From: Beroe forskalii
Lineage: Eukaryota > Ctenophora > Nuda > Beroida > Beroidae
Assembly (NCBI GenBank): GCA_011033025.1
Contig: WFMF01000019.1
Span: 806,001 to 870,000 of the forward strand
DNA: 64,000 nucleotides
Reading direction: 5' to 3'
Made by a program: the position numbers and the translations under genes. This document shows positions 10,701 through 23,700 of the stretch, in pieces (the first letter of the stretch is position 1; every line of letters begins with the position of its first letter). Below the pieces are notes generated by a model, which searched no databases, had not been told where the DNA came from, and saw only the letters and a list, made by a program, of their open reading frames with translations.

Positions 10701-13700
10701 TGCTGGTAACTGAAAATAAAAAGGGCAGAATAAACAAACCTTTTTTAAATGCCATGACGATTCAAAATCTCAATCATAATAGGAATAAATCAGTGGATTA
10801 ATTTTCAATTGCCCTGAAACTTTCACTTCTTAAAAACTACAGTGATACCTGGTATGGAAGTGAGTTTGGCAGGGAGGGGTGTGTTCTGAAGAACCTTCTC
10901 ACTCAGCCTACTCCTCAGAGACATGGCCGTTCCATCCTTCAGGTCCGACACGTCCCTTTCTGCTGACAGGATATTAGGATAGAAGAGTTGACTGCCTTAG
11001 TAAAGTTTGGAATGGGAGGGTTAACGAATTGAATAAGCCTGCATCGGCCGGTCGGCCCCCTAGAATTTCTCGCAAAACCAATCGGATCAATAAATAAGAA
11101 ATGCTGTACACTTTCAGCAGTAGCAATAAGCGGAATCCTGATGATACCTGATGGGTTAATCACTAATATTTCAATGGGCTGAGTGCTTGCTTGAAGAAAT
11201 CAATCACAGATTTTACACAAAAATAGGGCAGATTTTGAACATTGACAGCGCACCTTCCGTAGCAGAAGAGGAAGCTTCAGCAGTTTCATTAGCGCCCGCC
11301 GCCACGGTACACACGCCTAGGAATCAATTTGTCTGATAGTTATCAGATGATCAAGAAGTGTGATGGATGGTGGGCAAGTTGCCACCGGGGTAAATGTTAG
11401 CCGGTCAGGGGTTGGTGGGGTGTGAAATCACGCCCTCTGATCGTTATTAGATGATCAGGAGGTGTGATGGTTGAGGTCTTGAAATTTTAGGAGGGGTTTG
11501 GGGTAAGGGATGAACATAAAGAGGGGGAGAGGGAATACTGAATAGGCGAAGTGGGAGTACGGGCTGTATATAGAACTGCTTGAGATAGCTGCTTTTCTGA
11601 ATCCAAAGTGAGAATTGTCTCGAATCTGCTTTAAAGCCATTGATCTGCCAGAAAGTTAATGCTTCACAAGAGATTATCACACACATAGAAAGAAAACACG
11701 AAGTAAGAACACAGATCACACCTTACCGTTGGTTGGGAGCCCCTTCCGTTTCCTTTCCAGCAGCTCTCTGAACCTGAAATATGGCTATGATTATTGACGG
11801 CGAATAAGCCTACCAGTAAGATCCTGGAATCACCTTCGCATTGACCAATCAGCGCACGAGTTTTCAGGCAAAGCACGCATTGATTGGTTTATGTTATGAA
11901 GAGTTTGTGATTCCAACGGTTATTTAGTACGCAGTAACGTAGCTAGGGTTTGAGGCCAGGGTCTGCAAAATGGTTCTAGGGTATGCATCTATTCAAGGGA
12001 CTTTTTCTGGGTATGCAATACGTAGTCTGCATACCCTCTGGCTACGTCACTGTTAGTACCCTGACGATATTAAACGGCATCTTAAAACCAATAATGATTT
12101 TATGCTGTTATGCTTGAAAAGAGCTGCAAAATAAGTCTGCACCATTCTCACCAAATCAACTCATAACAATGGCTGCATACGACAAAGGGTTTTGTTCTGC
12201 ACAATGAGCAAAGTCATTGTGGCGAATGCAACCACTTTGCGTAACCGAGCGTTACAAAAGGCAGGCCTTATAAGGGCCCCGAAATATTGATTAGCGGTAT
12301 GAAATGTCTCGTAAAATATGCTTAATTCTATTCAGCTCTGATTATATTCTAGCTTTGTGGGATTTCTTGCAGCAGCATATCCCTTTGGTGCATGGCGCTT
12401 TTGAGATTCACAGGAACTCAGTGGTTGACAGTATGATATGTCACTGCTCATTGCCAAGTTTTGCATCACTTTTGATGAAGCATAGACGTTATCCTTAAAT
12501 TGCAGTGGCGTCATTATCAAAATTTACTATTTAACTATAAGATAAGGGAGATGACTTTACTTAATTTCCGATTAAGTAGTACACTTAACGATTCATTACT
12601 CGTATATTTTTGAGCGTAGTATCCGGCCGTTTTACCATATAACGTGTACCTCTAATATGGGTTTATATCATGTACTCAATATTCATCTTAGTGCACCACG
12701 AGTGGGTAATTAAGATGAATTAGTGACATCATTATCAGGGTTTACAATGGTGAGTTGATGACGTCACACCACCTATTTTCACTGTACAGTAGAGAGTTTA
12801 AGAGAGCGCATATATCTAAGGAGCTCTTCCTTATTCCGTATTCCTTTTAGTCTGCTGTACTTCTTTAATAAACGAATATATATATATTCATGAGTGGCGT
12901 CATTATCATAGTTTGAAGTGGTGAATTGATGATGCCATTGTCATAAATCTGGGGTTGTGTCGCGAAACACACCTTGTATAGCTGTTCAGTTTTTACTCAA
13001 AAGTCAAAACTACTAACTTTTGACTTTAGTAAAAGTAAAAACGCGGATATTATTTTATTTATCAAAATACATTGTACATTTTTACTAAATTATTCATTAT
13101 CGCAATGTGAGTGTTATATTATAAACGTCCAGAACATTTTTTCAGTCACGACTCCGTAAGTACATTATGTATGTTTTTTAATATTCATCGTTAGATTTTA
13201 TAATACCTGACGCACACCTATAGAATAGTCGCATTTCCTCGTCCACAGCACACAATTCTAACCCATGATAATGACGTCACAACAACCATCCACTATTCCA
13301 CATATAACTAATAACGTGTGTAGTGAGTATCGGATAAAATATTACTCATAGTTTTTGCCACTCACACTGCAATAATACGCGCGCAATGTGGCATACGTAT
13401 TTTAATATGCTTTGTGACATCAGTATCACTGCTCCTTCATCAATATATCTTTTAACATATTTTGTTTTTCTCTCAAGATATCTCGAGAGAACGTTTTTAT
13501 TCTGATATGTTAAAAAGTTCGAGAAAAAGTGTCTAAGCACAAGGCGTTTAGACAATTAATAATGTGTCAAATTTAGCAGTTTCAATTCAAACAACGAATT
13601 ATTATTTTCGAAAAATTAACATTTTTCTGTCATCAGTTCGGCAATCGGCACACAAATCATATAATAACATTATCTTCTCGTGACTCTGATGGCGCAATAT

Positions 13701-16700
13701 AACGATGTTCTCATCGAAATATCAAAAACAATATTCTCTGACAAACAATTAGAGACTTAGAGATAATTCTTACATTTTCTCGCTTTCGGTGTTTTTGTAT
13801 ACGAATTATTAGTAGATCTGCTTCTTATTAGTCAGCTTGTATCGGAATATATGTTGTGCTTCTCATTTTTTGTATCGGTAAATTGGCAACAAATGATAAT
13901 CATGATAACTGGAGATTAAAACATTTCATTGTGAGAATATTTTTGACTGAAATTATCAAGAATTTTTCTCGTGAACAGTCGAGCAATTATATATGATGAT
14001 TCATACTATATGTGTGCTTTTAGATATCCGATACTGAATAATCTTTAAATTGAAGTAACTTTGTCGGCCGCTGGAAATAGATCATCAATCATCGCAAATC
14101 TTTTGGAATCCGTTCTTTTTGTCTACAAATTGTTTTGTTGCTGTTTAGTGTTTATGAAAAAGGCTTTGATCTAAATAACCAGATATTACCAGATATTTAA
14201 AAGAAATAAGTCTCCTGCCAAGTTGCCTATTTTTCTCATGAAACTTAATAATTATTGAAACTTAAACAATGATTTGATTTACTACAAAGTAATTTGTAGA
14301 TTCTAGAGAAAATGGTTTTATTAGTCAGGATAGTTTATTAGTTACGATGGTAAACATTGTTTTTTTCAAATAGAAAGTTGAGGTGGTGTATTGACTCACT
14401 TGTCGTAATCTTGTTCTTCTGATTGTTCATGCACGTCCAGTTCCACTTTAATAGCCTGCGGAGGTTGGTAGTGATTGGGAGTTACCAATCAGCGCGCGAG
14501 TTAAGAGTGAATACGCGCGCTGATAGGTCAATGTCAAGACGATTCTAGGATCCTAGTTCCCACTGATATTATTGGTCACTCTCATCTCAATGGACCGTAC
14601 ATGCATATATTTTGTATACCATCACTCAGCATACCATCATTCGGTATACCATCATTCAGCATACCATCATTCATTAGGTATACGCACCCTACATGGGCTT
14701 TGTATTCTGAGTGATGGTCTGCAGCTGCAACTAATGATTCTTCATTCTACCCCAGTACAATCTTGGTTATAATCGCGTTTGCCCACAATGATCAGCGTAC
14801 CAGAGCCTACTTTAATCAAAGTTTTTGTAGGACTAATCCCCACTCTGTGTGGTGATATTTCGCGGGGTTAATATACGCATTTTTCTCCCCTTTTCCCCCC
14901 CCCCCTTTTGCTGTTTTCACTACTAACAATTGATTTGAAACGTCACGGTGGCAGCAACTCTGTACTGTAGTTTGTAGATTAAAATACCTACCTACTTCTA
15001 AGTAGTTTGTAGATTAAAATGCCTACTTACTTCTAAGTAGTTTTTATACGGTAAATACACACTTGGGTGTGTAATTACCACATTAATTCCACGAGCTTGC
15101 GAGTGGAATTTATGCAATAAATGCACGAGCTTGCGAGTGCATTTATTGGAGTAATTGCACGAGCTTGCGAGTGCAATTACGATGGTAATTTACAAACCCA
15201 AGTGTGTATTTACTGTATTATTACCCTGCCATATATTCAGCAATTTGAAACTTAGAAACATACGAATGAACGTATTATGTTTTATGAAGAATAGGTACCG
15301 TACAGTGGAACACTATTTCATAATTGAACCAGGCGAAAATTTTGGACAAATTTGCCAGTGATGAACTTGTAAAAGTCAAGATCACATCATCATCGTGTCG
15401 GGTCAATTCAGCGAATGTATTTAAAAGTCCAAAGTGCAAATGATAGAACCAGTACCCAGCATTGGTACATACTCATAAGTGTATGACGTATTGTATGAAC
15501 TTAACAAAAATTTTGTTATGATCTTCCATCGCCATAAAAAACATGAATCATGAAAGTTCTGAGTAGGCACTCAATCGAAAACAAAACAATTCACTACAAA
15601 ACCATTAACAATTGACTCGAGAGCTACAATCATATAAGAAACAAACACTGGCAGATAGAAATGACGGCGCTCAGAAATAATGTAATTGAAATTGATAAAA
15701 CGGAGCAATACACCATACATACGGCGCCACAAGTCTGCGTTATATCTCTAACACTAGATAAATAAACATTGAAACACAGATGGAGTTATCAAGCGCGTCT
15801 GGGTGGCGCCATTTAGGTGTATACGATAGTGTTCCTTTTATCTATTTTATATTTAATCTTGTGTTGCCCTATAATAACGTTTACATATATCGTATTTTAT
15901 CTTTTAGTGCTCCTTATTTACTTTATCTTGTGCTATCGAATGTACCATTAAGAATATAGCATATATCGTACCGAACATATTGTGTTCGTTATCGCTATTT
16001 TATCTTGTGTCACAGTATAAACACGGTTAAGAATAAATTATGTCGAATCGTTTTTTATATGAAAAAAGCGATAACAGATATCATGGGAGCTTATTATTCT
16101 CCTATTTACATCCTCAAAGAGATGACAAATAGGTTAGAATCGTGCAAATGGCCGTTTTAGAAAATTTGTAGTAATTCAACAGTAGTAATTCAACAGTTGG
16201 GAATAGTAATTCAACACTTGAATAGTAATTCAACAGTTAGGGTATAGTAATTACACACTTGACAGTAATTCAACTGCTGGGTACGGTGATATTACATGAT
16301 TAATATTGCTCAAAAATTCCAAAAGTAATTACACTGCAGGGTAATAATAGATTAAAATGCCTACTTACTTCTAAGTCTTCCTCGTTTCGTCGCAGCTGAG
16401 CCAGAAGCGTCTGTCTCTGAAAGAAATCTAAATTTAGTACATTTTAACGAATACTTGAGATTCCTTCATTATAGAAAATCTCTAGGTTATCGTATCCTTT
16501 CCTTTGCACTGTATCAATTCTCTACAACGCATTTCTATTACGCCACGATTTACGCTTGTGCGCGCTAGTTTAATTTGATACTTGCCATGGTCAGGAATGA
16601 CGAAACAGGTCGAAGTTCCCCCCTGATGAAAGATGCTATTGCTAAGGTTAGTGGACGGCACTCTCCCCGGCTGCACCCTGGTGGACCTGGCTCTGGTGGG

Positions 16701-17717
16701 ACTGGTAGCGGCTCAGGAGGACCCGGCTCTGGTGGGACTGGCTCTGGTGGATTGGAGTCTAGTGGAGTGACTGTGAGTCAGTTCCAGCAAATCATGGACA
16801 AGATTGCTGGATTCCAAGAAGAGAACCGAGCACAGATTGCTGGATTCCAGGAAGAGAACCGAGCTCAGAACCAGCAGATGATCCAGAACCAGCAGGAGTT
16901 TCTCACGAAGATTGAGAAAAACACGGCGGATATTGGTGAGCTGAGGGCTGAGAATAAGGGGCTACGTGAGAAGGTGGAGGTTTTGGAGGAGCAGATGGTA
17001 AAGCTGGACCAATACTCGGAAAGACGTGGTGATAATGACGGGCTTGGACTTCACAGCTGGAGAAAACCATCATCAATTACAACAGAAGGTGGTACAGATT
17101 TACAACACACTGACGGGTAAGACATTAACTATTAATGACTTTATAGCAATACATAGAAATGGCAACCGTATGAAAGCCAATGGGCGACCCCCTAGTGTCA
17201 CTATCAAGTTTATTAGGTTTGCAGATAAGGACATTTTATTTGACAAGAATGTAATTAGACGTAGACAAACTACACTGGAGGACATTAGATTTCACCATTG
17301 TTTATCGCCTGGTATGATTGCTATTCAAAACCGTATTGACGCACATTCCAGAGTAAAATTTGTTAATTATATGGGTTGCTCTCGTCACTTCTCTGTGTGT
17401 ATTAAGTCAAATAGCCCCGATTCTAATGATGTGTTTTTAAATAGGATTGAAAATTATAGCCAGTTTTTTACTTGAACTTGAAAACGTTAACAGCTAGGAC
17501 AACATCTATTGATATCCTATTTGTGTGTTGATTTTGGTATTGCAATATAAGATGGCGCAAACGCTCATTTAATTTCTACTTGTTCATTTTCTCGTTTAAA
17601 ACACATAGAAGTATTTTTGATATACCATCACTTCAGTCAGTTTATTAATTAAGTAATTACATTCTGAGCATCATCAAATCTCCAGTATCTTTCAGCAGTT
17701 TTAATCGCACACAACTT

Positions 17718-17748
<31 letters not shown>

Positions 17749-20700
17749 GTTCTGTCCCAGTCCATCTGCCCTTTTTTTATCATCTATCAGACCTAATCAT
17801 CTGAGCACACAATCACTCAGTAACTGACGACATTAATTTGGTATTGTTTTGCCTTGTGATTGCGTCACACTTTATCTTTCTCTCGCATATATTTCGTCTC
17901 TTTTGAAATATTGCCATTACATTCACCTTTCTTAATTCACAATTACACTCTTATCCCTACACATAGTCCAGTATCGGGAACTTACACATCACTAAGCCTA
18001 CACACCCACATGACCTGCACATGACTAATCACGTGACCTGCGCATAGTCCGACCTACGCTATATTTATAAGCCTTTTACCCTGGTGGTGTGCGCGTGGTA
18101 CCTACACGTGATTAGCTTAGCCATGATTTAGCCTTATTTAGCAATCCCATGAATGTAAGGATTGATTAGGAAAATTTATCCTTAATATACATTGCACTAT
18201 GTCTCTACTGTAATTGACTAACATAATTTTACTCTCATTTTAGTGTGATGACCAGATAGAATTTAATATAGAATCTCTTACACACGTAACTCATTCAGCA
18301 GAGGAACTTCTCTTATCTATGTAAAATACTTTCACTTTCATTATGAATTTTCCAGAATTATAACATAAGTATTAATACCTACAGACCTTATTGAAAATAT
18401 TGTTTTCTCCCTGGCCTGGTTAAGTTATCGAATATAATGACTAGTATAGTACAGGAAGAGCGTGATAGTGCATACGGCTCAGGAGATGATGATAATGAAT
18501 TCTTAAATTTTTATAAGGAAACACTTAATATTAAAGATAATGAAGCAGAAAAACTCATAGATCAGGAAATAGAGGGTCCAGACTTCCCACGAGCATTGCA
18601 TAACAACATGGATAACTTCCAATACTATGATGCAGAAAAATTTAACTCTATAGATTGCAATTCAGAAAACTGTTTCTCGAATATTAATATAAACATACGA
18701 GGCATAGATCGTAATTACCACAACCTTTTGCAGTATCTTGACGCATTACAACATAGATTTGATATTATTGTACTGACTGAATGTCACATAGAATCCAATG
18801 AATATTTCAACGCAGATTTACATAATACCCATATAATTGATGGATATGACAAATTCTATGTTAGATCTTCTATAAAATACGGGGGTGTCATTGTGTACGT
18901 CAAAAAAGAGTGGAATGCAGAGTACCACTATGATCTTACTAAAACTACCAATACACATGATTCAGTGTTTGTTAAAATTAGGTCACCTAAACCCAACTCT
19001 AAAAAGTCGCTATTTGTAGGAGGGTATTACCGGCACTGCAGAGAGGCTGACAAAATTATGTTTACTGATCGTTTCAACTCTGACATTTCTCATAAATCTC
19101 TGCAAAAAAACGATATAATTATTGGAGGTGATTTTAATATATGCTTAATGAAAAGTACTTTTAATTATGACTCTCTGACTTTCCTGAACACCATAATTAG
19201 CAATTGTTGTGAAATTTTAATCTTAAAGCCCACCAGGATACAATACCATAAAAACTCACTGCAAATGAGGTCCACCTCTTTAATTGACCAAATTATCACT
19301 AACTTATTTGAATACGAATGTATTGCTGGTAACCTTTCTTATCCAGATTCTGATCACTATGCAACTTTTGCCATATTTCAGAACTATAAGGGAGATGTTT
19401 CTAACAATACATCGTTGTGTACTAGGCGTAATCTTAAAAATGTTGATGATGAAAAGGTAATTGAAGATTTTAATAATTATAATTGGGATGAACTAATATA
19501 TTTTGAACCTAATCTTGACACTGCTACTGAAAATTTACAAAACAGGCTCATAGAACTATGTGATAAACACGCCCCTTTGGAACAGCTTTCTAATAGAGCT
19601 AGAAAATATGTTAATAAACCCTGGGTTGATAACGAGCTAGCCAATGATATTAGGATGAAAAATATAGCACATAGCACCAAAACCTCGACACCCACGGCTA
19701 TCAATAGGCAAAAGTTTAATGATATGAGAAACCATGTAACTTATGAAACTAGAAAAAGATGAAAAAATACTTTGCCAATTACTTTGAGAAATTTAGGACA
19801 AATTCTAGGAAATTATGGAATGGTATAAACCTGGCACTGGCCCAAACTAATGCTAGAAAGGGCCCACCAGTAGCAATTAAAACTTTAAAGGGGAGTAAAT
19901 GTGAAGGCGATCAAAAAATTGCTAATGAGTTTGCCAATTATTTCCGTAATGTGCCTGGGCAAACTAAGAAGAAAATAGGAACCTATTCACATGATTATAT
20001 GTATTATGTAAACAAATCTCGTAAAATAAATGACTACTTAGAATTAAACGATAGTGATCCTGATGAAGTATGCAAGCTAATCAACAAGTTAGGCAATAAT
20101 AGTAGTCCGGGTCCCGTTCAAGTACCAAATAGTTTCCTAAAAATAGTAGCAAAACCATTATCAGTAATTTTATCTTCTATTATAAATAGATCTATGTTCT
20201 CAGGATATGTACCGAAGATTATGAAGGTAGGTAAACAAACACCGATACACAAGGGCGGGGATATAAGTGTCAAAAACTACCGTCCGATTACTGTAGTAAG
20301 TAGTATAGCCAAAATACTGGAAAAAGTGGTGCGTGAACAAGTAATGAAATATCTTAAAAGGATCAGAATACTTAACAAATGTCAATTTGGATTTAGAAAT
20401 AAACACAGTACTAATCATGCAGTTATAAACTTACTAGAATTAACTCTAGATGGCATGGAACAAGGGCTAAAAGTGGGAGGTGTGTTTCTTGACGTTGCAA
20501 AAGCATTTGATACGGTAAACCATAGGTACTTACTAAGAAAATTAGAGTATTACGGATTCAGAGGCAAAACCCTTATGTGGATGGAATCTTACATCACAAA
20601 AAGGACACAATTTGTTAATATAAGGAATCATAACTCTAATGCGTATGAACTTGATTGGGGAATACCACAAGGTGGAGTGTTAGCCCCTATTCTATTTATT

Positions 20701-23700
20701 TTATTTATGAATGATATAACCAACAGCTCAAATATTTTTGAATTCTCCATTTATGCTGATGATACCTGTCTCACGCTTAAAATTGAATCTGAAAAGTATG
20801 ATGAAACCATGAGGCATGAATTGAAGCATATAGTTGACTGGTTTAGTAGCAACGAGCTCCTACTTAACTTCTCCAAAACTGAATATCTATTATTTTGGCC
20901 GCATTTTAATAAATGCTATGATAAGGGTGAACTTGACCTAACTGATATGCACTCGGCGTTGCCGCAGTTTCTTTTTGAAGATCCATTTCACGAACCAGGT
21001 GATCCCAGTCCTGCTGAATTAAATAAAAAAGGAGAATTTGTCATGCATGAAATTACTAAAGTGTGTCCCAAACTGATGATTGAAGAGTTCATAAGAATGC
21101 CAGATGATTCCCAGATAAATGAACCGTACTATGTTAAGTATCTAGGTGTTAACTTTGATAACAAACTTAAATTTAAACATCACATTAATATATTAAGTAC
21201 CAAAATAAACCGCATTGTTGGAATTTTATGGAAATGTGATCATCTTAACTTACAAATCAAAAAAACCATTTACCATGCTTTTGTAGAGTCCCACTTAAAC
21301 TATGGTATCATGGCATGGGGCGCCCCTTTCGCCAAAAATTTATTAGTAAATAGTAATCCTGAAACTGTTCCAAATATTCTTAAACCACTGACAAGTACCC
21401 AGAATAAAGTTATCAGGGCAATTTTTAGGAAACCAAAATATGATAAAATTACCCAAAATTATACCAGTAATACCCCCTTATATTCGAACTTAGGAGTATT
21501 AAAAATTCGTGACCTCTACTACTTTAATCTCTGCTGCCTGGCATACGACTATTTTTATGATATGGGCTTTCCGGATAAAATAGCGGAAAGCTTTGTCAAA
21601 AGGTCAGATGTATCCTCACAAGTAACTCGTAGAACAAATATTGACCTACACTGTGATACACCCCGCCTATCTTCAACTTTTACTAAACCAAGTACTGCAG
21701 CTTCTCTTATGTGGAATTCTCTCCCTAGTGACTTGAGGTTATTGAAAACTAAACATAACTTTAAAGATAAACTTAAAAAATACTTGTTATCCAGATATGA
21801 CTCTTAGAGTAATTAAATATTGATATTGCTATCTATACTGCAACGATAATATATCTTATTAAGGAAGTCATGTTAATGAAACTCTTCTGATCTAACAATT
21901 TTTACCATATAATCATCATCTCTTGGTCTGTGCAATGTGACGTTAATTTGGGTGCGCTGTACCGGGGAACGCTTCTGTTAGCCAGACGAGCTATTGCGGA
22001 CTCCGGTTACTCACACTTTCATATCACTTTTCACTGTCCACAACACAATTTTTCGAAAATTTCTCATGTATTTACCTTTTATTCTTCTAAAATATATACA
22101 GCCAATTGTTGCAATTGATGAAATTTAACCGCCTATTTATCTCTTGTGACTATTGCTTCGTGACTATTAGACTATTATTCCTCTCTCAAATTGAGCATGT
22201 CTCTATAAAGTGAGCGTGACTTCCCAGGACAAGTTACGTTAGTCCCGGTCTACTATCTCAGACATAGCAATATGTAAACATAGGATATTCTGTTGGAGAA
22301 ATGGACATTATGCGCTACAACAGTGGAGAGTGGACACGTTGCGTAGTGTAGAGTTCACAGGATTTACTGTTTACATTTACTATAGCTTTTACAAGTTTTG
22401 GCTGCTTTTACGCGCATTCTTCTTTGGTATTTTCTGCATAATCATGTAAATTAACGATTCCATTTTCAAAATGGGATATTATTTAATTCTGAATAGGAAT
22501 CGAATAGTTAATAGAAAAAAAAAGTGCTAAAAATCTTAGAAAACCACCAATCACCATATAAACATTCTGAAACCTTCCATCGCATCATCAACAATTCTTG
22601 TAATATTCCGTCTTACTATCATCCACTTCTGCAGAATCAAACAATCGCTCCTGAATCACATGTCAGAAAGCAATAACCACCTCACTCACTCTCACTTGGC
22701 TATGAAGCGGAGTTTGAATCACTGGAAGCAACTCTTTGTATTGCCTTATTAGGCTGTTTAATCATTGTATTATACCCATACACTCAATTGTTAGCTCAAT
22801 CTCTCAATGCGGTATTCAACCGAGTGATATCGTGATTCATTCTAATAACCAAGTCCCATATACGTGGGGCTAGAACCCCTAGCTAGCTCACGTTGCTCAC
22901 CTTTGTACCATAATGATCAATCCTTATAAGCCAAAAAACCTAACCGATTTTTTGTGTTATTTATTGGTAGAACGTTGTGAATAGATTTGAATTTGATGCC
23001 TGTTGTTCTTTATCAATACTTGTGAGGTTACGGTGCCCATCAAACTAAGACTTCAAATGATTAAGTGAACAATGCACAAAGATTTCATTAAAATGACTAG
23101 GTTATGTAGCTGTGAGCTAGCTAGCTTGATTTTATACATGGCCATATAGATTATAGAACATAGACCCAGGTCGAGTGTTGTGTACACATTAAATTTGGTG
23201 AGTGTCACAGCGCATAACATCCAACATTAAAGCGCAGATCATTGAATTCGGTAGTTGTCTATCGCATCATTAGCCAGTGTCATTATAAAATAGAGCAATA
23301 GGCGGGTAAGATGACGTCATTATCATAGCTCAATGTAGTGAGTTGATGACGTCACACCGCCTATTTCTCGTGCGCGGCGATTAGTCAGCGTCATTATAAT
23401 ATACAGCAGGTTGTAAGGGAGAAATAGGCGGATTTGAGTCGTAATTTCACCACTTCAACGCATGATAATGACGCTTATTTCAAACGCCTATTGTGTATTT
23501 GTCAGCTGTATGGGATGGGAGTTGTCATAGTTATTGTAATATTTTATTTTATTATTTATATGGTTGATGACGCATGCGATTGATCTTCGCCACGCCTTCT
23601 TCAGTAGTTCTGCAGTGCTCCCATAGATCTAATAAATTTCATGCGCCACCTGAGATAACCCTTTAATAACTTTTCAGCATTTTTAACACGTAGAGCATTG

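Larger units (their letters stand above)
16500..22130 (+). mobile_element. Nearly full-length non-LTR retrotransposon (LINE), Jockey/CR1-L2-like
   Basis: Two gene regions in the canonical order, ORF1 (16575-17475) and endonuclease/reverse transcriptase (18437-21807), separated by a 960-base spacer with no frame and followed by about 300 bases of probable 3' UTR. The reverse transcriptase signature (FLDVAKAFDTVNH, GIPQGGVLAPILF, YADDT) is of the Jockey-superfamily type. Outer ends are not defined: no tail or target duplication could be seen. It lies antisense in RABL6 intron 7. Frames are open except for one shift in ORF1 and one between endonuclease and RT, so the copy is young. Confidence 0.9.

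Noticed and set aside
14572-14772. 66-codon frame with YHHSAYHHS repeats
   Set aside because: A translation of the 16-bp minisatellite, with no conserved context.
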